Source of the DNA: Salegentibacter sp. 24
Lineage (GTDB): Bacteria > Bacteroidota > Bacteroidia > Flavobacteriales > Flavobacteriaceae
Reading direction: 5' to 3'
NCBI RefSeq assembly: GCF_004362395.1
Contig: NZ_SNWE01000010.1
Location: 84,847 to 148,846 of the forward strand
Length of the DNA: 64,000 nt
Shown here: positions 27,394 through 36,190 of the stretch, piece by piece
Layout: every line of letters starts with the position of its first letter
How positions within the stretch are numbered: position 1 is the stretch's first letter
Position numbers and translations under genes: made by a program
The notes under the pieces: generated by a model
Told to the model about the DNA's origin: nothing
Databases searched by the model: none
Seen by the model: only the letters and a program-made list of their open reading frames with translations

Positions 27394-28167
27394 TTATTGT
27401 TTTGCAGCACTAGCCTGCCCCATATAAACTGGTACTTTCTCAGCTTCAGGAGTTTCAGGATATTCCTCTTCGATCTGTTGTAGGTGTTCCTTGGCCACTG
27501 CTGGTTGCCCTAACTCTAATGCCGTGATTGCAGATTTAAGTAAAAATTTTGGGGTAGTAAATTCATTTGACCGCATAGAAGCTGCTTTTTCATAATACCC
27601 TAAAGCCTCTTCTGGTTGTTCTAACTGCATAAAAGCATCACCAATTCCTCCGGTAGCAAGAGCTGCCAGAATTTCGTCCTCACTTTCAAAATCCTCAAGG
27701 TAATTAATTGCCTCCTGGTAATTGCCCGTATTCAAATAAGCAAAACCTGCGTTGTATGTTGCTAAATTAGCGGCATCTGTACTTCCGTAATTTTCTACAA
27801 TATCGATAAAACCATATTTTCCTTCACCTCCATTTAAAGCCATCATAAAAAGGGAATCACGCTCAGCACCTGAAGCATCTAATGCAGCAGCAAAATAATT
27901 TTGTGCCTGTGCCATTTCGTTAGCTGCTTCCTCCTGTTTTGGTTCACTTACAAAACGATCATAACCAAGGTAACCCAAAACGGCTACAATTGCTACTCCT
28001 ACAATGATATATATGTACTTTTGATTCTCTGCTACCCAGGTTTCGGTCCTGCCAGCGCCCTGGTCAAGGGTATTAAATACTTCAGCAGTCGTAGATTCGT
28101 CTTCTACTTGTTTCTGCTGTTCTTCCTTATTAGATGGTTTATATCCTTTTTTCTTGTAAGTTGCCAT
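27394..28167 (-). CDS. Membrane-anchored TPR protein (YfgM-like)
   Basis: A 257-residue protein with a cytosolic N-terminus, one membrane helix (YIYIIVGVAIVAVLGYLGYDRF, about residues 49-70) and a periplasmic solenoid of tetratricopeptide repeats (AGFAYLNTGNYQEAINYLEDF, GDAFMQLEQPEEALGYYEKAA, AITALELGQPAVAKEHLQQIE). The topology resembles YfgM, a partner of the PpiD/SecYEG exit site. A perfect -7 box TATTTTTG lies at 28188-28195. It is divergent from recF. Confidence 0.87.
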   Translation of the reverse strand: MATYKKKGYKPSNKEEQQKQVEDESTTAEVFNTLDQGAGRTETWVAENQKYIYIIVGVAIVAVLGYLGYDRFVSEPKQEEAANEMAQAQNYFAAALDASGAERDSLFMMALNGGEGKYGFIDIVENYGSTDAANLATYNAGFAYLNTGNYQEAINYLEDFESEDEILAALATGGIGDAFMQLEQPEEALGYYEKAASMRSNEFTTPKFLLKSAITALELGQPAVAKEHLQQIEEEYPETPEAEKVPVYMGQASAAKQ

Positions 28168-28187
28168 AAAAACTGTTTAATGCGTGG

Positions 28188-28195
28188 CAAAAATA
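28188..28195 (-). promoter_or_regulatory. -7 box of the TPR-ribH promoter
   Basis: TATTTTTG on the minus strand, a full TAnnTTTG match 20 nt upstream of the ATG at 28167. No TTG is placed well for a -33 element. Confidence 0.4.
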
Positions 28196-28313
28196 TGATT
28201 TTTATTCAAAATTAAAAGGGAAATTATTTGTATTTTTTTAATATTTTAGGGTCATTCGCTTTACTTTGATAATTCCTTTTGATAAAATTTACAAAGCTGA
28301 ATAACAGAACTTT

Positions 28314-29393
28314 ATGTTTTTAAAACATCTCTCTTTAGTTAATTATAAAAACCTGGATTCGGCTTCTTTCGAGTTTGATACTAAAATAAATTGCTTTGTA
28401 GGTAATAATGGTGTTGGTAAAACGAATGTTTTAGACAGTATTTATCTTTTAGCTTTTGGAAAAAGTTATTTCAATCCAATTACCACTCAGAACATAAACC
28501 ATGATGCCGATTTCTTTGTGGTTGAAGGTTATTTTGAAAAGTCAGAAAAGGAAGAACATCTATTGGTAAGTGCCAAACGCGGGCAAAAAAAGGTGATTAA
28601 AAGAAATAATAAGGCTTATGAAAAGTTCAGTGAGCATATTGGTTTTATCCCTACCGTAATTATTTCACCGGCTGATCGTGATCTTATTATCGAAGGCAGT
28701 GAAACTCGACGTAAATTTATGGATGGGGTAATTTCCCAAAGCGATAATGTTTACCTAAATAAATTAATACAATATGGAAAAATAAACGCACAGAGGAATT
28801 CCCTGCTGAAATATTTCGCTGCCAACCATAGTTTTGACCGTGACACACTTGAAGTGTATAATCACCAGCTAAGTGAGCTGGGTCAGTATATCTTTGAAAA
28901 ACGAAAATTGTTTTTAGAAGAGTTCATTCCGATTTTCAATAAACGATACGCAGATATCACTAACAACAAGGAAGAGGTACATATCAGTTATAAAAGCCAG
29001 CTTTTTAAGAGTGACTTAGCATCTTTGCTCGAACAGAATCTTCAAAAAGATCTGGCGCTACAATACACCAGTGTAGGCACACATAAAGATGACTTGAGTT
29101 TTGAAATTGCAAGCCACCCCATAAAGAGATTTGGGTCCCAGGGACAACAAAAATCTTTTTTGGTCGCACTAAAACTTGCGCAGTTTGATTTTATTAAGGC
29201 CATTAGCAAAGTAAATCCGATTTTACTGCTGGATGATATTTTCGACAAATTAGACGAACAGCGCGTGGCACACATCGTAGCTTTGGTAGCTACAGATCAG
29301 CTTGGGCAAATTTTTATTAGTGATACCCATGCCGACCGTACGGAGGCTGTGGTTAAAAGCAGTAATCAATCTTATAAACTTTTTAAATTGTGA
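28314..29393 (+). CDS. recF: DNA replication and repair protein RecF
   Basis: SMC-like ATPase of the RecFOR pathway that loads RecA at single-strand gaps. Walker A ([21 protein letters not shown]) is near residue 28, the ABC signature is [17 protein letters not shown], and Walker B is [16 protein letters not shown]. The 359 residues match the family. It opens a tight four-gene run: the next gene overlaps the stop codon by 4 bp, then a DUF721 (DciA-like) gene overlaps by 8 bp. Confidence 0.97.
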   Translation: MFLKHLSLVNYKNLDSASFEFDTKINCFVGNNGVGKTNVLDSIYLLAFGKSYFNPITTQNINHDADFFVVEGYFEKSEKEEHLLVSAKRGQKKVIKRNNKAYEKFSEHIGFIPTVIISPADRDLIIEGSETRRKFMDGVISQSDNVYLNKLIQYGKINAQRNSLLKYFAANHSFDRDTLEVYNHQLSELGQYIFEKRKLFLEEFIPIFNKRYADITNNKEEVHISYKSQLFKSDLASLLEQNLQKDLALQYTSVGTHKDDLSFEIASHPIKRFGSQGQQKSFLVALKLAQFDFIKAISKVNPILLLDDIFDKLDEQRVAHIVALVATDQLGQIFISDTHADRTEAVVKSSNQSYKLFKL

Positions 29394-29809
29394 ACAAAAA
29401 AATTCTTTTTTTCCTTCTTGGTACCGTACTTTTAGGATGTCAGCAAAGAAGTCCAGAACAACAACTCAAGTATCTTACTGGCTACTGGGAAATTGACCGG
29501 GTAGAGGTCTCCAAGGACTCCGTAATTAATTATAAGATAAACGCCGTAGTTGATTATATGGAATTTGATGGGAATAAAGGATTTAGAAAGAAGCTAAAAC
29601 CACAATTTGATGGGAGCTTTAAAACGAGTGATAATAAAGAAGAAATTATTGCAAAAATAGAGGACGATAGTTTACGACTATATTATAAAACTCCCTTTGA
29701 CCAGTGGAGAGAAACCGTGATTTCTGCTGAAGAAGAAAAGTTCAGCGTGATCAATCAGGACGGAAAAATATATTATTACACCAAATTCACCTCCTTGTTA
29801 AATGAATAA
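29390..29809 (+). CDS. Small lipoprotein with lipocalin-like domain, unknown
   Basis: A 139-residue predicted lipoprotein. The signal [17 protein letters not shown] ends in a lipobox Cys at residue 17. The mature part ([37 protein letters not shown]) resembles the small lipocalin-like fold frequent in Bacteroidota. It starts with GTG overlapping the recF stop codon. Its position between recF and a DciA-like gene is conserved in related species as far as I recall, but no functional link to DNA repair is evident. Confidence 0.8.
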   Translation: MNKKILFFLLGTVLLGCQQRSPEQQLKYLTGYWEIDRVEVSKDSVINYKINAVVDYMEFDGNKGFRKKLKPQFDGSFKTSDNKEEIIAKIEDDSLRLYYKTPFDQWRETVISAEEEKFSVINQDGKIYYYTKFTSLLNE

Positions 29810-30107
29810 AATGAAGAAAAGAAATAGCGAAAACCAGAGCTTAAGTGAAGTTTTAAAAGAATTTGTAGATCACAATAAATTACAGGGCGGTTTAGATAAA
29901 ATTAGTGTAAAAGACGTTTGGTTCCGTGAAATGGGTCCTGCAATTAAAAAATATACCACAGCCATAAAGCTTCAAAACGACACTCTTTTTGTACAGTTGA
30001 GTTCTTCTGTTTTAAGGGAAGAACTTAGTTATGGCAAAGAAAAGATCATTAGGATGTTAAACAGGGAATTAGGAAAAGACCTGATTAAAAAACTGGTTTT
30101 ACGTTAA
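29802..30107 (+). CDS. DUF721 / DciA-like protein
   Basis: A 101-residue protein of the DUF721 family. DciA, its best studied member, loads or stimulates the replicative helicase DnaB in bacteria without DnaC/DnaI. The conserved segments are LSEVLKEFV, KDVWFREMGPAIKKYTTAIKLQNDTLFVQLSSSVLREEL and IIRMLNRELG. It overlaps the preceding lipoprotein gene by 8 bp and lies in an operon with recF, fitting a replication role. It lacks the long extension of proteobacterial DciA, so function is inferred. Confidence 0.82.
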   Translation: MNKMKKRNSENQSLSEVLKEFVDHNKLQGGLDKISVKDVWFREMGPAIKKYTTAIKLQNDTLFVQLSSSVLREELSYGKEKIIRMLNRELGKDLIKKLVLR

Positions 30108-30117
30108 AATTAATCAA

Positions 30118-30693
30118 GTGCACCACCGCCATTTCAAGATTTATAAACCCTACGGCTATATAAGCCAGTTTATCACCAATGAACGTCCTCGAAAGAAAAA
30201 AAAGCTCCTGGGTGACTTAGGTGATTTCCCAATTGAAACTATGGCTGTGGGACGCCTGGATCAGGATTCTGAAGGCTTACTTTTTCTTACTACCAACGGA
30301 AAGCTCAGCGCAAAGGTCAATGGGAATAAGATTGAAAAAGAATACTATGTTCAGGTAGATGGACAAATCACTCCCGGAGCTTTAGATAAATTGAAACAGG
30401 GTTTGGAAATAAGTATCCACGGGGAAACCTATACCACTCTGCCTTGCCAGGCTTTTATTTTAAAGGAAAAACCAAATTTCCCAAAGAGAGCAAAAAAAAT
30501 CCGTGACCAGCGTCACGGTCCGACTAGTTGGATTTCTGTCACCCTGGTTGAAGGGAAATTCCGACAGGTAAAGAAGATGACCGCCGCCATTGGATTTCCA
30601 ACATTAAGATTGGTGCGTGTTAGAATCGGCAGTGAAAAACTAAATAATATGGATTCCGGTGAAGTAATTGAACTCTCTGAATTCTCTTACTGA
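30118..30693 (+). CDS. RluE/RsuA-family pseudouridine synthase
   Basis: Converts a uridine in rRNA to pseudouridine. Catalytic Asp48 lies in the family motif GRLDQDSEGLLFLTTNG; the second block is KEYYVQVDGQI and the third VTLVEGKFRQVKKMTAAIGFPTLRLVRVRIG. No S4 domain is present, and the 191-residue size matches the RluE type (23S rRNA position 2457 in E. coli). The start is GTG at 30118, 10 nt after the DciA-like gene. The exact target base cannot be read from sequence. Confidence 0.9.
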   Translation: MHHRHFKIYKPYGYISQFITNERPRKKKKLLGDLGDFPIETMAVGRLDQDSEGLLFLTTNGKLSAKVNGNKIEKEYYVQVDGQITPGALDKLKQGLEISIHGETYTTLPCQAFILKEKPNFPKRAKKIRDQRHGPTSWISVTLVEGKFRQVKKMTAAIGFPTLRLVRVRIGSEKLNNMDSGEVIELSEFSY

Positions 30694-30783
30694 GGAGTTA
30701 TCTTAGATCTAAGGAAAAACATAGCATTTAATTTATTATTCAATAAGCTTAGATACCTTAACTTTGAGACTTTACAAAAATTT

Positions 30784-31575
30784 ATGCAGCAAGCTGAATT
30801 AAGAACCGTAACAGTTACCCGGTATATCACTCCGCTAAGGGAAGGAGGCTCCTTACCTGCTTTGACCGAGGCTGATGATGATTTTAAATATGTCCTAAAA
30901 TTTCGGGGAGCAGGCCACGGGGTAAAAGCTTTAATTGCAGAACTCCTTGGCTGCGAGATAGCGCGGACCTTAGGCTTCAAAGTCCCAGAACTGGTCTATG
31001 CCCATTTGGATGAGGCCTTCGGAAGAACAGAGGGCGACGAGGAGATTCAGGATTTATTAATGGCTAGTCAGGGTTTAAACCTGGGACTACATTTCCTATC
31101 TGCTGCAATAAATTTTGATCCCGTAGTCACTGAAGTTGACGAATTTAAAGCCTCCAAAATAGTTTGGTTAGATGCTTTTATTACCAATGTCGATCGCACC
31201 TTTAGAAATACAAATATGCTAATCTGGCACAAAGAATTATGGCTTATAGACCATGGCGCTTCTTTCTACTTCCATCATTCCTGGACCAGTCCCGATGAAA
31301 AAGCAAAAACACCTTTTAAATTCATAAAAGACCATGTTTTACTGCCGCGGGCGACTAAACTAAAAGAAGCAGATGAGTATTGCAGAACAATAATTACTCC
31401 CACCAAAATAAAGGAAATTGTGTCTTTGATCCCCTCAGAATGGTTGCAATGGGAGGAGACCCAGCAGACGGAAGAAGAAATAAAAGAAGTTTATGCGAGG
31501 TTTTTAACCACGCGCCTGGACCATTCCTCAATTTTTATAAAAGAAGCAGAAAATGCAAGACAAGCACTTATATGA
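30784..31575 (+). CDS. HipA-like kinase
   Basis: A 263-residue protein of the HipA-like kinase family without the N-terminal HipA subdomain. The ATP-lysine region is FKYVLKFRG (Lys39), the catalytic loop NVDRTFRNTN (Asp137, Asn142/Asn144), and the metal-binding Asp lies in WLIDHGASF (Asp156). All key residues are present, so kinase activity is plausible. No HipB-like antitoxin is encoded beside it. It overlaps a DUF3037 gene by 23 bp, a pairing seen in many bacteria whose function is unknown. Confidence 0.82.
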   Translation: MQQAELRTVTVTRYITPLREGGSLPALTEADDDFKYVLKFRGAGHGVKALIAELLGCEIARTLGFKVPELVYAHLDEAFGRTEGDEEIQDLLMASQGLNLGLHFLSAAINFDPVVTEVDEFKASKIVWLDAFITNVDRTFRNTNMLIWHKELWLIDHGASFYFHHSWTSPDEKAKTPFKFIKDHVLLPRATKLKEADEYCRTIITPTKIKEIVSLIPSEWLQWEETQQTEEEIKEVYARFLTTRLDHSSIFIKEAENARQALI

Positions 31576-31936
31576 ATATGCTGTTATTAGGCTGGTGCCT
31601 AAAGTTGAACGGGAAGAATTCCTAAATGTCGGAATCATTCTCTTCAGCAAAAGAGCAGGATTTTTAAAAGTTTTATATGAGGTGGATCTTACCCGGTTGC
31701 ATGTCTTTTGTAAAGATTTAGAAAAAGATGAAGTAATGGCCAACCTGGATTCTTTTAAAAAAATCTGTGAAGGTGTCAAAGAAGGGGGACCTATTGCTCA
31801 AGTTGATTTGGCCTCAAGATTCAGATGGCTTACCGCGGTGCGCAGTTCTATCATTCAAACTTCACGCCCCCACCCAGGAATGACAAAAGATCTTGAAATG
31901 ACCTTGAATCGTCTTTATAGGGAACTTGTTTTATAA
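31553..31936 (+). CDS. DUF3037 protein, partner of the HipA-like kinase
   Basis: A 127-residue cytosolic protein with the DUF3037 core: YEYAVIRLVPKVEREEFLNVGIILF, FLKVLYEVDLTRL and the terminal SIIQTSRPHPGMTKD. DUF3037 genes are commonly adjacent to HipA-like kinases, and here the start codon is inside the kinase gene, implying translational coupling. A substrate, inhibitor or adaptor role are all possible; none is shown by the sequence. A long hairpin follows at 31986-32035. Confidence 0.85.
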   Translation: MQDKHLYEYAVIRLVPKVEREEFLNVGIILFSKRAGFLKVLYEVDLTRLHVFCKDLEKDEVMANLDSFKKICEGVKEGGPIAQVDLASRFRWLTAVRSSIIQTSRPHPGMTKDLEMTLNRLYRELVL

Positions 31937-31985
31937 CAAAAGTGTTTCAGAAATAGCAAGGTTCCTTTTCAATAAAAATAAGCAT

Positions 31986-32035
31986 CTCAATACACAACTT
32001 CCTTCTCCTTATGGATCAGGAAGCTGAGTATTGAG
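31986..32035. terminator. Long hairpin between convergent DUF3037 and wrbA genes
   Basis: Outer arms CTCAATAC/GTATTGAG and inner arms CTTCC/GGAAG form one extended stem. There is no T run, so it may act as a bidirectional transcript end or stabiliser rather than a classic terminator. Confidence 0.5.
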
Positions 32036-32058
32036 AATCAGTTTCTATGAAATTTTGA

Positions 32059-32661
32059 TCAACCGTTCAGTTTACCAGCCATTTCTACCGTTCTCTTTGC
32101 CTGGTGTTTTACCGCATTTTTAATATTGTCTCCTGGAGTGTTACCATCAGCTTTTACACTTGCACCATATGGATTTCCCCCTGCTTCAAATAAGCAGGGA
32201 TCGGTATAACCCGGTGGTACAATTATAGCGCCCCAGTGGATCATAGTTTTGTATAAGGACATCAAAGTAGTTTCCTGTCCCCCGTGTGGATTTGCAGCAC
32301 TAGTCATCCCACTTACCACCTTATTTGCCAGTTTTCCAGCAGACCAAAGCCCTCCAGTAGTATCAAAAAATGCCTGTAATTGTGAAGGCAAATTTCCATA
32401 TCGGGTTGGCGTGCTAAAAATAATTGCATCCGCCCACTGGAGATCGTCTAAGTTCACGGTAGGAAAATCTTTATGTTCCTCGACATATTTTTTCCAGTCC
32501 TGGTTTTGATCAATTGCCTGTTGTGGGGCAGTTTCCTGTACTCTTTTTAATCGTACCTCACCTGCTCCAGCTTCTTTAGCGGCTTCCATGGCCCAATGTG
32601 CCAATTGATGATTTGTACCTGTGGCACTATAAAATATCACTGCTACTTTTGGTTTATTCAT
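32059..32661 (-). CDS. wrbA: NAD(P)H:quinone oxidoreductase, WrbA type
   Basis: Flavodoxin-like FMN enzyme making two-electron reductions of quinones, protecting against oxidative stress. The FMN-binding loop VIFYSATGTNHQLA follows the first strand, and FSTPTRYGNLPSQLQAFFD, KVVSGMTSAANPHGGQETT and IVPPGYTDP are hallmark WrbA segments. The frame opens at 32709, but the ATG at 32661 (MNKPKVAVIFYS) starts directly at the first strand and is preferred. It is 126 nt downstream of the heme oxygenase gene, possibly on its own promoter. Confidence 0.93.
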   Translation of the reverse strand: MNKPKVAVIFYSATGTNHQLAHWAMEAAKEAGAGEVRLKRVQETAPQQAIDQNQDWKKYVEEHKDFPTVNLDDLQWADAIIFSTPTRYGNLPSQLQAFFDTTGGLWSAGKLANKVVSGMTSAANPHGGQETTLMSLYKTMIHWGAIIVPPGYTDPCLFEAGGNPYGASVKADGNTPGDNIKNAVKHQAKRTVEMAGKLNG

Positions 32662-32787
32662 AATTAAAACTTTAAAATTGATTAATCTTTCATTATAAAT
32701 ATAAAACAAAATAAGCCTAATTGTTTTAAGATTATTATAAAGTTAAATTAAAAACAGATCCGTAAATGTTACCTATGGCTTGTATAC

Positions 32788-33354
32788 CTAAGCCTTATGT
32801 GATATCTCAGCGGTATTTCTAAAAATATAACCGAAAAACTCAAAAGTTTCCTGGGCTTTTCTCGAAGCAGACGCTATTTGTACTTCGCTAAAATTTTGGG
32901 AATTAATTTCTTTAACAAATTGATTCCAGGATTTTACGCCCTGGCGATCGCCATTGAAAAAGTGTGGGGTAGAAATAGCTGTTAATTCCGGACATTTGGA
33001 AATTTCTTTGGAAATATACATTCCCCCTAAGGCGGAACCTAATACAACATAAGCGGATCCCAAAGCTTCCTCATAAGTAGAAATAGAAAATTTGTCCTGA
33101 AATTGATGGGAAATAGAGGTGTCAACATTTAGATTTTGAAGATCTTTGGCAAGTTGATCACTTTTGTCAGATTGGTAATCAAGGATGAATTTTGAAATTT
33201 CAGTTTCGGTAATTTTATAAGCAATATAATTTTGGAGTAGTAAAAGTCTATAATTTTCCAGGCTAATCTGGTGGGAAATAATCTGAGCGGCAAGATTCTC
33301 ATTTTCCAGCTCTTTATGCAGTGATTTGGTAGATTCTCTAAGGTTATTCAGCAT
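32788..33354 (-). CDS. Heme oxygenase (biliverdin-producing)
   Basis: Opens heme to biliverdin, the chromophore of bacteriophytochromes. The proximal heme-ligand His is in LRESTKSLHKELE (His13), and the distal helix carries VVLGSALGGMYISKEI with the conserved Gly pair. The 188 residues match bacterial heme oxygenases. Its start lies inside the 3' end of the receiver gene (11-bp overlap) and it is the last gene of the phytochrome operon, so chromophore supply is the obvious role. Confidence 0.9.
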   Translation of the reverse strand: MLNNLRESTKSLHKELENENLAAQIISHQISLENYRLLLLQNYIAYKITETEISKFILDYQSDKSDQLAKDLQNLNVDTSISHQFQDKFSISTYEEALGSAYVVLGSALGGMYISKEISKCPELTAISTPHFFNGDRQGVKSWNQFVKEINSQNFSEVQIASASRKAQETFEFFGYIFRNTAEISHKA

Positions 33355-33901
33355 TTTCTATGTTGAATTTATTTAAGTTATTTTTTATTTTTTTAATATT
33401 GTCACGTTGCTCCTTATCGTCTGCCTTCATACTCTCGAGGTAGCCGTAAATTTGATGAATAGCTATTTTATTCTTCCGAATTCGCTCCCTTAGTTCATCA
33501 TGCTGGATCATATTATATACTACTTGCTTTAAAAGAGGCTCCAGCTTCTGATCAAGATAACTCATATGCTTTTTCAAAATAAAACCCGAGGCGCCCGAAA
33601 CAATAGTTTCGGCCGCCAGCTCATCGTCATCTAACGCCCCGGTAATAAATATTAAAGGAATACTTTCATCTATCGATTTGATTAGTTCTAGGACATCCAA
33701 GCCGGTACCGGAAGGCAGACTAAAATCTGAAATCACCAAATCCGGTAAAAAATTCTTAAAAACACTTTCAAAATCTGGAAAATCATTCACCACTTCTATC
33801 ACTGGCTTTTCCACCACCTGGTAAATATTTCTTTTAATTAAGACAACATCGGTTTTTTCATCTTCAACCAATAATATACGCAAAGGAATGTTAATCATCA
33901 T
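33344..33901 (-). CDS. Stand-alone response regulator receiver
   Basis: Receiver domain of about 125 residues (RILLVEDEKTDVVLIKRN; phospho-acceptor Asp in LVISDFSLPSGTG; Thr in LIFITGA; Lys in SGFILKKHM) followed by a 60-residue helical tail (RERIRKNKIAIHQIYGYLESM) with no output domain. All phosphorylation residues are present. It lies 69 nt after the phytochrome kinase gene and overlaps heme oxygenase. It is the probable phosphate acceptor of the phytochrome or of the CheB-CheR fusion kinase. Confidence 0.9.
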   Translation of the reverse strand: MMINIPLRILLVEDEKTDVVLIKRNIYQVVEKPVIEVVNDFPDFESVFKNFLPDLVISDFSLPSGTGLDVLELIKSIDESIPLIFITGALDDDELAAETIVSGASGFILKKHMSYLDQKLEPLLKQVVYNMIQHDELRERIRKNKIAIHQIYGYLESMKADDKEQRDNIKKIKNNLNKFNIENAE

Positions 33902-33970
33902 TTCTAAATTTAAACAAAAATACGAAACTGTTGAAAGTTATAAACGGTAGTAAAAAATTCAGCAAAAAAA

Positions 33971-36184
33971 TCAAAGGTGAAAGAAAAATGTACTTCCCGA
34001 TCCGGGAGTACTTTCAATCCATATTTCCCCATTGTGTTTTTCTATAATTCTGGCAACAATGGCTAAGCCAATGCCGGTTCCTTTAAAACTATTTTTTGAA
34101 GACCGCGAAAATAATTTAAAAATTTTCTTGCGATCCACATCGGCTATTCCAGTACCATTATCTTTAATATAAAAAACATTCTTGGTATCTTTTGGAAAGC
34201 TACCGATTTCTACTTTTGGATTTTCAGCATGTTCAGAATATTTCAGGGCATTACTTAATAAATTACTCCACAATTGTAATAGCATTCGGCGATCTCCATT
34301 TGTTTCCAAAAGTTTCGACGCTACTTCTAACTTCGTGTTTGTGAAATTAATCCCTAAGTTAAAACTAAATAAAATTTCCTCTAGTAGCTTATTAGTATTC
34401 AATATTTTCCTTTGAGGTTTACCTTTGGTCATTTTGGAAAAAGTAAGGATATCGTCTATCATTTCTTCCATCTTTTGGGAAGTCTTTAGCATAGTATCCA
34501 GGCTTTCTATAACCTCAGTAGAAAGCTCCTGGCTATAATCTTCTTTGATCATTTGTGCGTACCCGCTAATTCCTCGCAAAGGTGCACGAAGATCGTGGGA
34601 AATTCCATAGCTAAAAAGTTCTAAATCCTTATTGGATTCCTGAAGGTTTTGATTTAATCTTACAATCTCCTCTTTTTGTTGTTTGAGGATAACCTGGTTT
34701 AAACTTTCCCTGAAGGATTTTGCTGTTTCTATTTCGTAATCCTTCCAGGGATTAGATATTCCGTTCAGTTTTTCAGTCCATTTCTCAAATGATTTTCGGG
34801 GGCTTAAACGCTGTTTGGAGGAATTAAAAAAAACTTTTTTTTCAGGGTTACCACCCCAACTTACTGTTTCGGCTATTTCTGGTCTGAACCAAATCACAAA
34901 ACTATCAAGGAGCTTTCCCAGTTTAAGGCTTAAGATTCCAGAGGCGCACTTTTGGTAACTTTTCGCTTTTGGATATATTTTTTTAAGGCTCTTTGTTTGG
35001 AAAATAGGTTCCTTGTTTTGAGTAAGAAAATCACACAGATCCATCACCTGGGTTTTAGTAGGTGTGTCTCCCATAAGCCCTATTTCCTCACCAAAAATTA
35101 CAGCAACCCCAGCGCTATTGATAAGAGAAGTCAAAGGTATTTCAGCCTTATTAAGTTCATAGAACAAAGGGCTGCCAAGGTCAAGATCCTTTAAAATTTT
35201 TTCCTTTACCTGAGAATTTTCACTGAACTTTTTATTGAATATCCCGGTTTGAATAGAAGATATTCTATTTGATAAAATCTGGGTTAGAAACTTAAAGGTT
35301 TCCCGTTGAAAATAATTTATAAATTTAGCGCTATAATGATGACAGGTTATCAACCCCCAGAGCTCATCATTTACAATAATAGCCGTAGTTAAGGAAGCGC
35401 CCACCTTCATATTCTGTAAATACTCTATATGAATTGGAGAAACAGCCCGTAATTCGGATCTGGAAAGGTCCAATGGATTATTTGTATACGGTGATATTTC
35501 AGGGGAAATGGAAACAGGTTCATAATTGACATCTGATATAATTCTCACCTTATTTTTTAAAAACAATTTTCTGGATTGTGAAGGGATGTCACTGGCGGGA
35601 TAATGGAGGCCCAACCAACTTTCTAAATGCTCTTCTTTTTGCTCTGCAACTACCTCCCCATTCCAATCTTCATCAAACCGGTAAACCATTACTCGATGGT
35701 AACCAAAAATTTCCTTAGTCAATATTGCAGCGGTCCTACACAGCTCTAAAACCGTCTTTCCTTTATCAAATCGGGTAATAATACTGCTTAATTTCTCCTG
35801 CCAAATCATTGGATCCCAAACCTCACCTAAAACCTCAAAATCAATAATGAGATTACTAGCAGTAAAATGAGGCAGCATCACAAAGTATTTATTTCCAATC
35901 TTGAGCTCCTGCGCTTTAAAAATTGAGTTTCTCAAACTGGTATTCCTAAATTGTTCAAAAGCAGTTTTCCCAATTAAATCTTCGAGAGCGTCTCCAATTA
36001 AAGAAGTATAGGAAATCCCAAAGAATTTGGTCGTGTTTTCACTGGCCTGAATAATTTTAAATGTTTCCGGATGTACCGCCAGAATAACCCCATGAGCCTG
36101 CACTTTTCCAATCAGGTGAATGGGTTCTTTTTCACAGTTTAGAATGTCCACCTTCCCGGGATAAGAAAGCTGTCCTGAGCTCAT
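33971..36184 (-). CDS. bphP: Bacteriophytochrome histidine kinase
   Basis: Red/far-red light receptor. PAS domain with the biliverdin-attachment Cys17 (ILNCEKEPIHLIGKVQAHG); GAF domain with the PASDIP motif (residues 196-201) and HIEYLQNMKVGASL around His252; PHY domain with the tongue motif PRKSF (462-466); then a HisKA domain with phospho-acceptor His530 in SYGISHDLRAPLRGIS and a HATPase_c domain (DNGTGI, GTGIGLAI). The 737 residues form the complete photosensory core plus kinase. Encoded 6 nt after the CheB-CheR fusion gene and ahead of a receiver and heme oxygenase, so photoreceptor, chromophore supply and phospho-relay partners share one operon. Confidence 0.95.
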   Translation of the reverse strand: MSSGQLSYPGKVDILNCEKEPIHLIGKVQAHGVILAVHPETFKIIQASENTTKFFGISYTSLIGDALEDLIGKTAFEQFRNTSLRNSIFKAQELKIGNKYFVMLPHFTASNLIIDFEVLGEVWDPMIWQEKLSSIITRFDKGKTVLELCRTAAILTKEIFGYHRVMVYRFDEDWNGEVVAEQKEEHLESWLGLHYPASDIPSQSRKLFLKNKVRIISDVNYEPVSISPEISPYTNNPLDLSRSELRAVSPIHIEYLQNMKVGASLTTAIIVNDELWGLITCHHYSAKFINYFQRETFKFLTQILSNRISSIQTGIFNKKFSENSQVKEKILKDLDLGSPLFYELNKAEIPLTSLINSAGVAVIFGEEIGLMGDTPTKTQVMDLCDFLTQNKEPIFQTKSLKKIYPKAKSYQKCASGILSLKLGKLLDSFVIWFRPEIAETVSWGGNPEKKVFFNSSKQRLSPRKSFEKWTEKLNGISNPWKDYEIETAKSFRESLNQVILKQQKEEIVRLNQNLQESNKDLELFSYGISHDLRAPLRGISGYAQMIKEDYSQELSTEVIESLDTMLKTSQKMEEMIDDILTFSKMTKGKPQRKILNTNKLLEEILFSFNLGINFTNTKLEVASKLLETNGDRRMLLQLWSNLLSNALKYSEHAENPKVEIGSFPKDTKNVFYIKDNGTGIADVDRKKIFKLFSRSSKNSFKGTGIGLAIVARIIEKHNGEIWIESTPGSGSTFFFHL

Positions 36185-36190
36185 ATACGC

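Noticed and set aside
26894..28313. Possible FMN riboswitch for ribH
   Set aside because: The upstream gene ends 2 nt before ribH and the divergent gap of about 146 bp shows no FMN-aptamer core.
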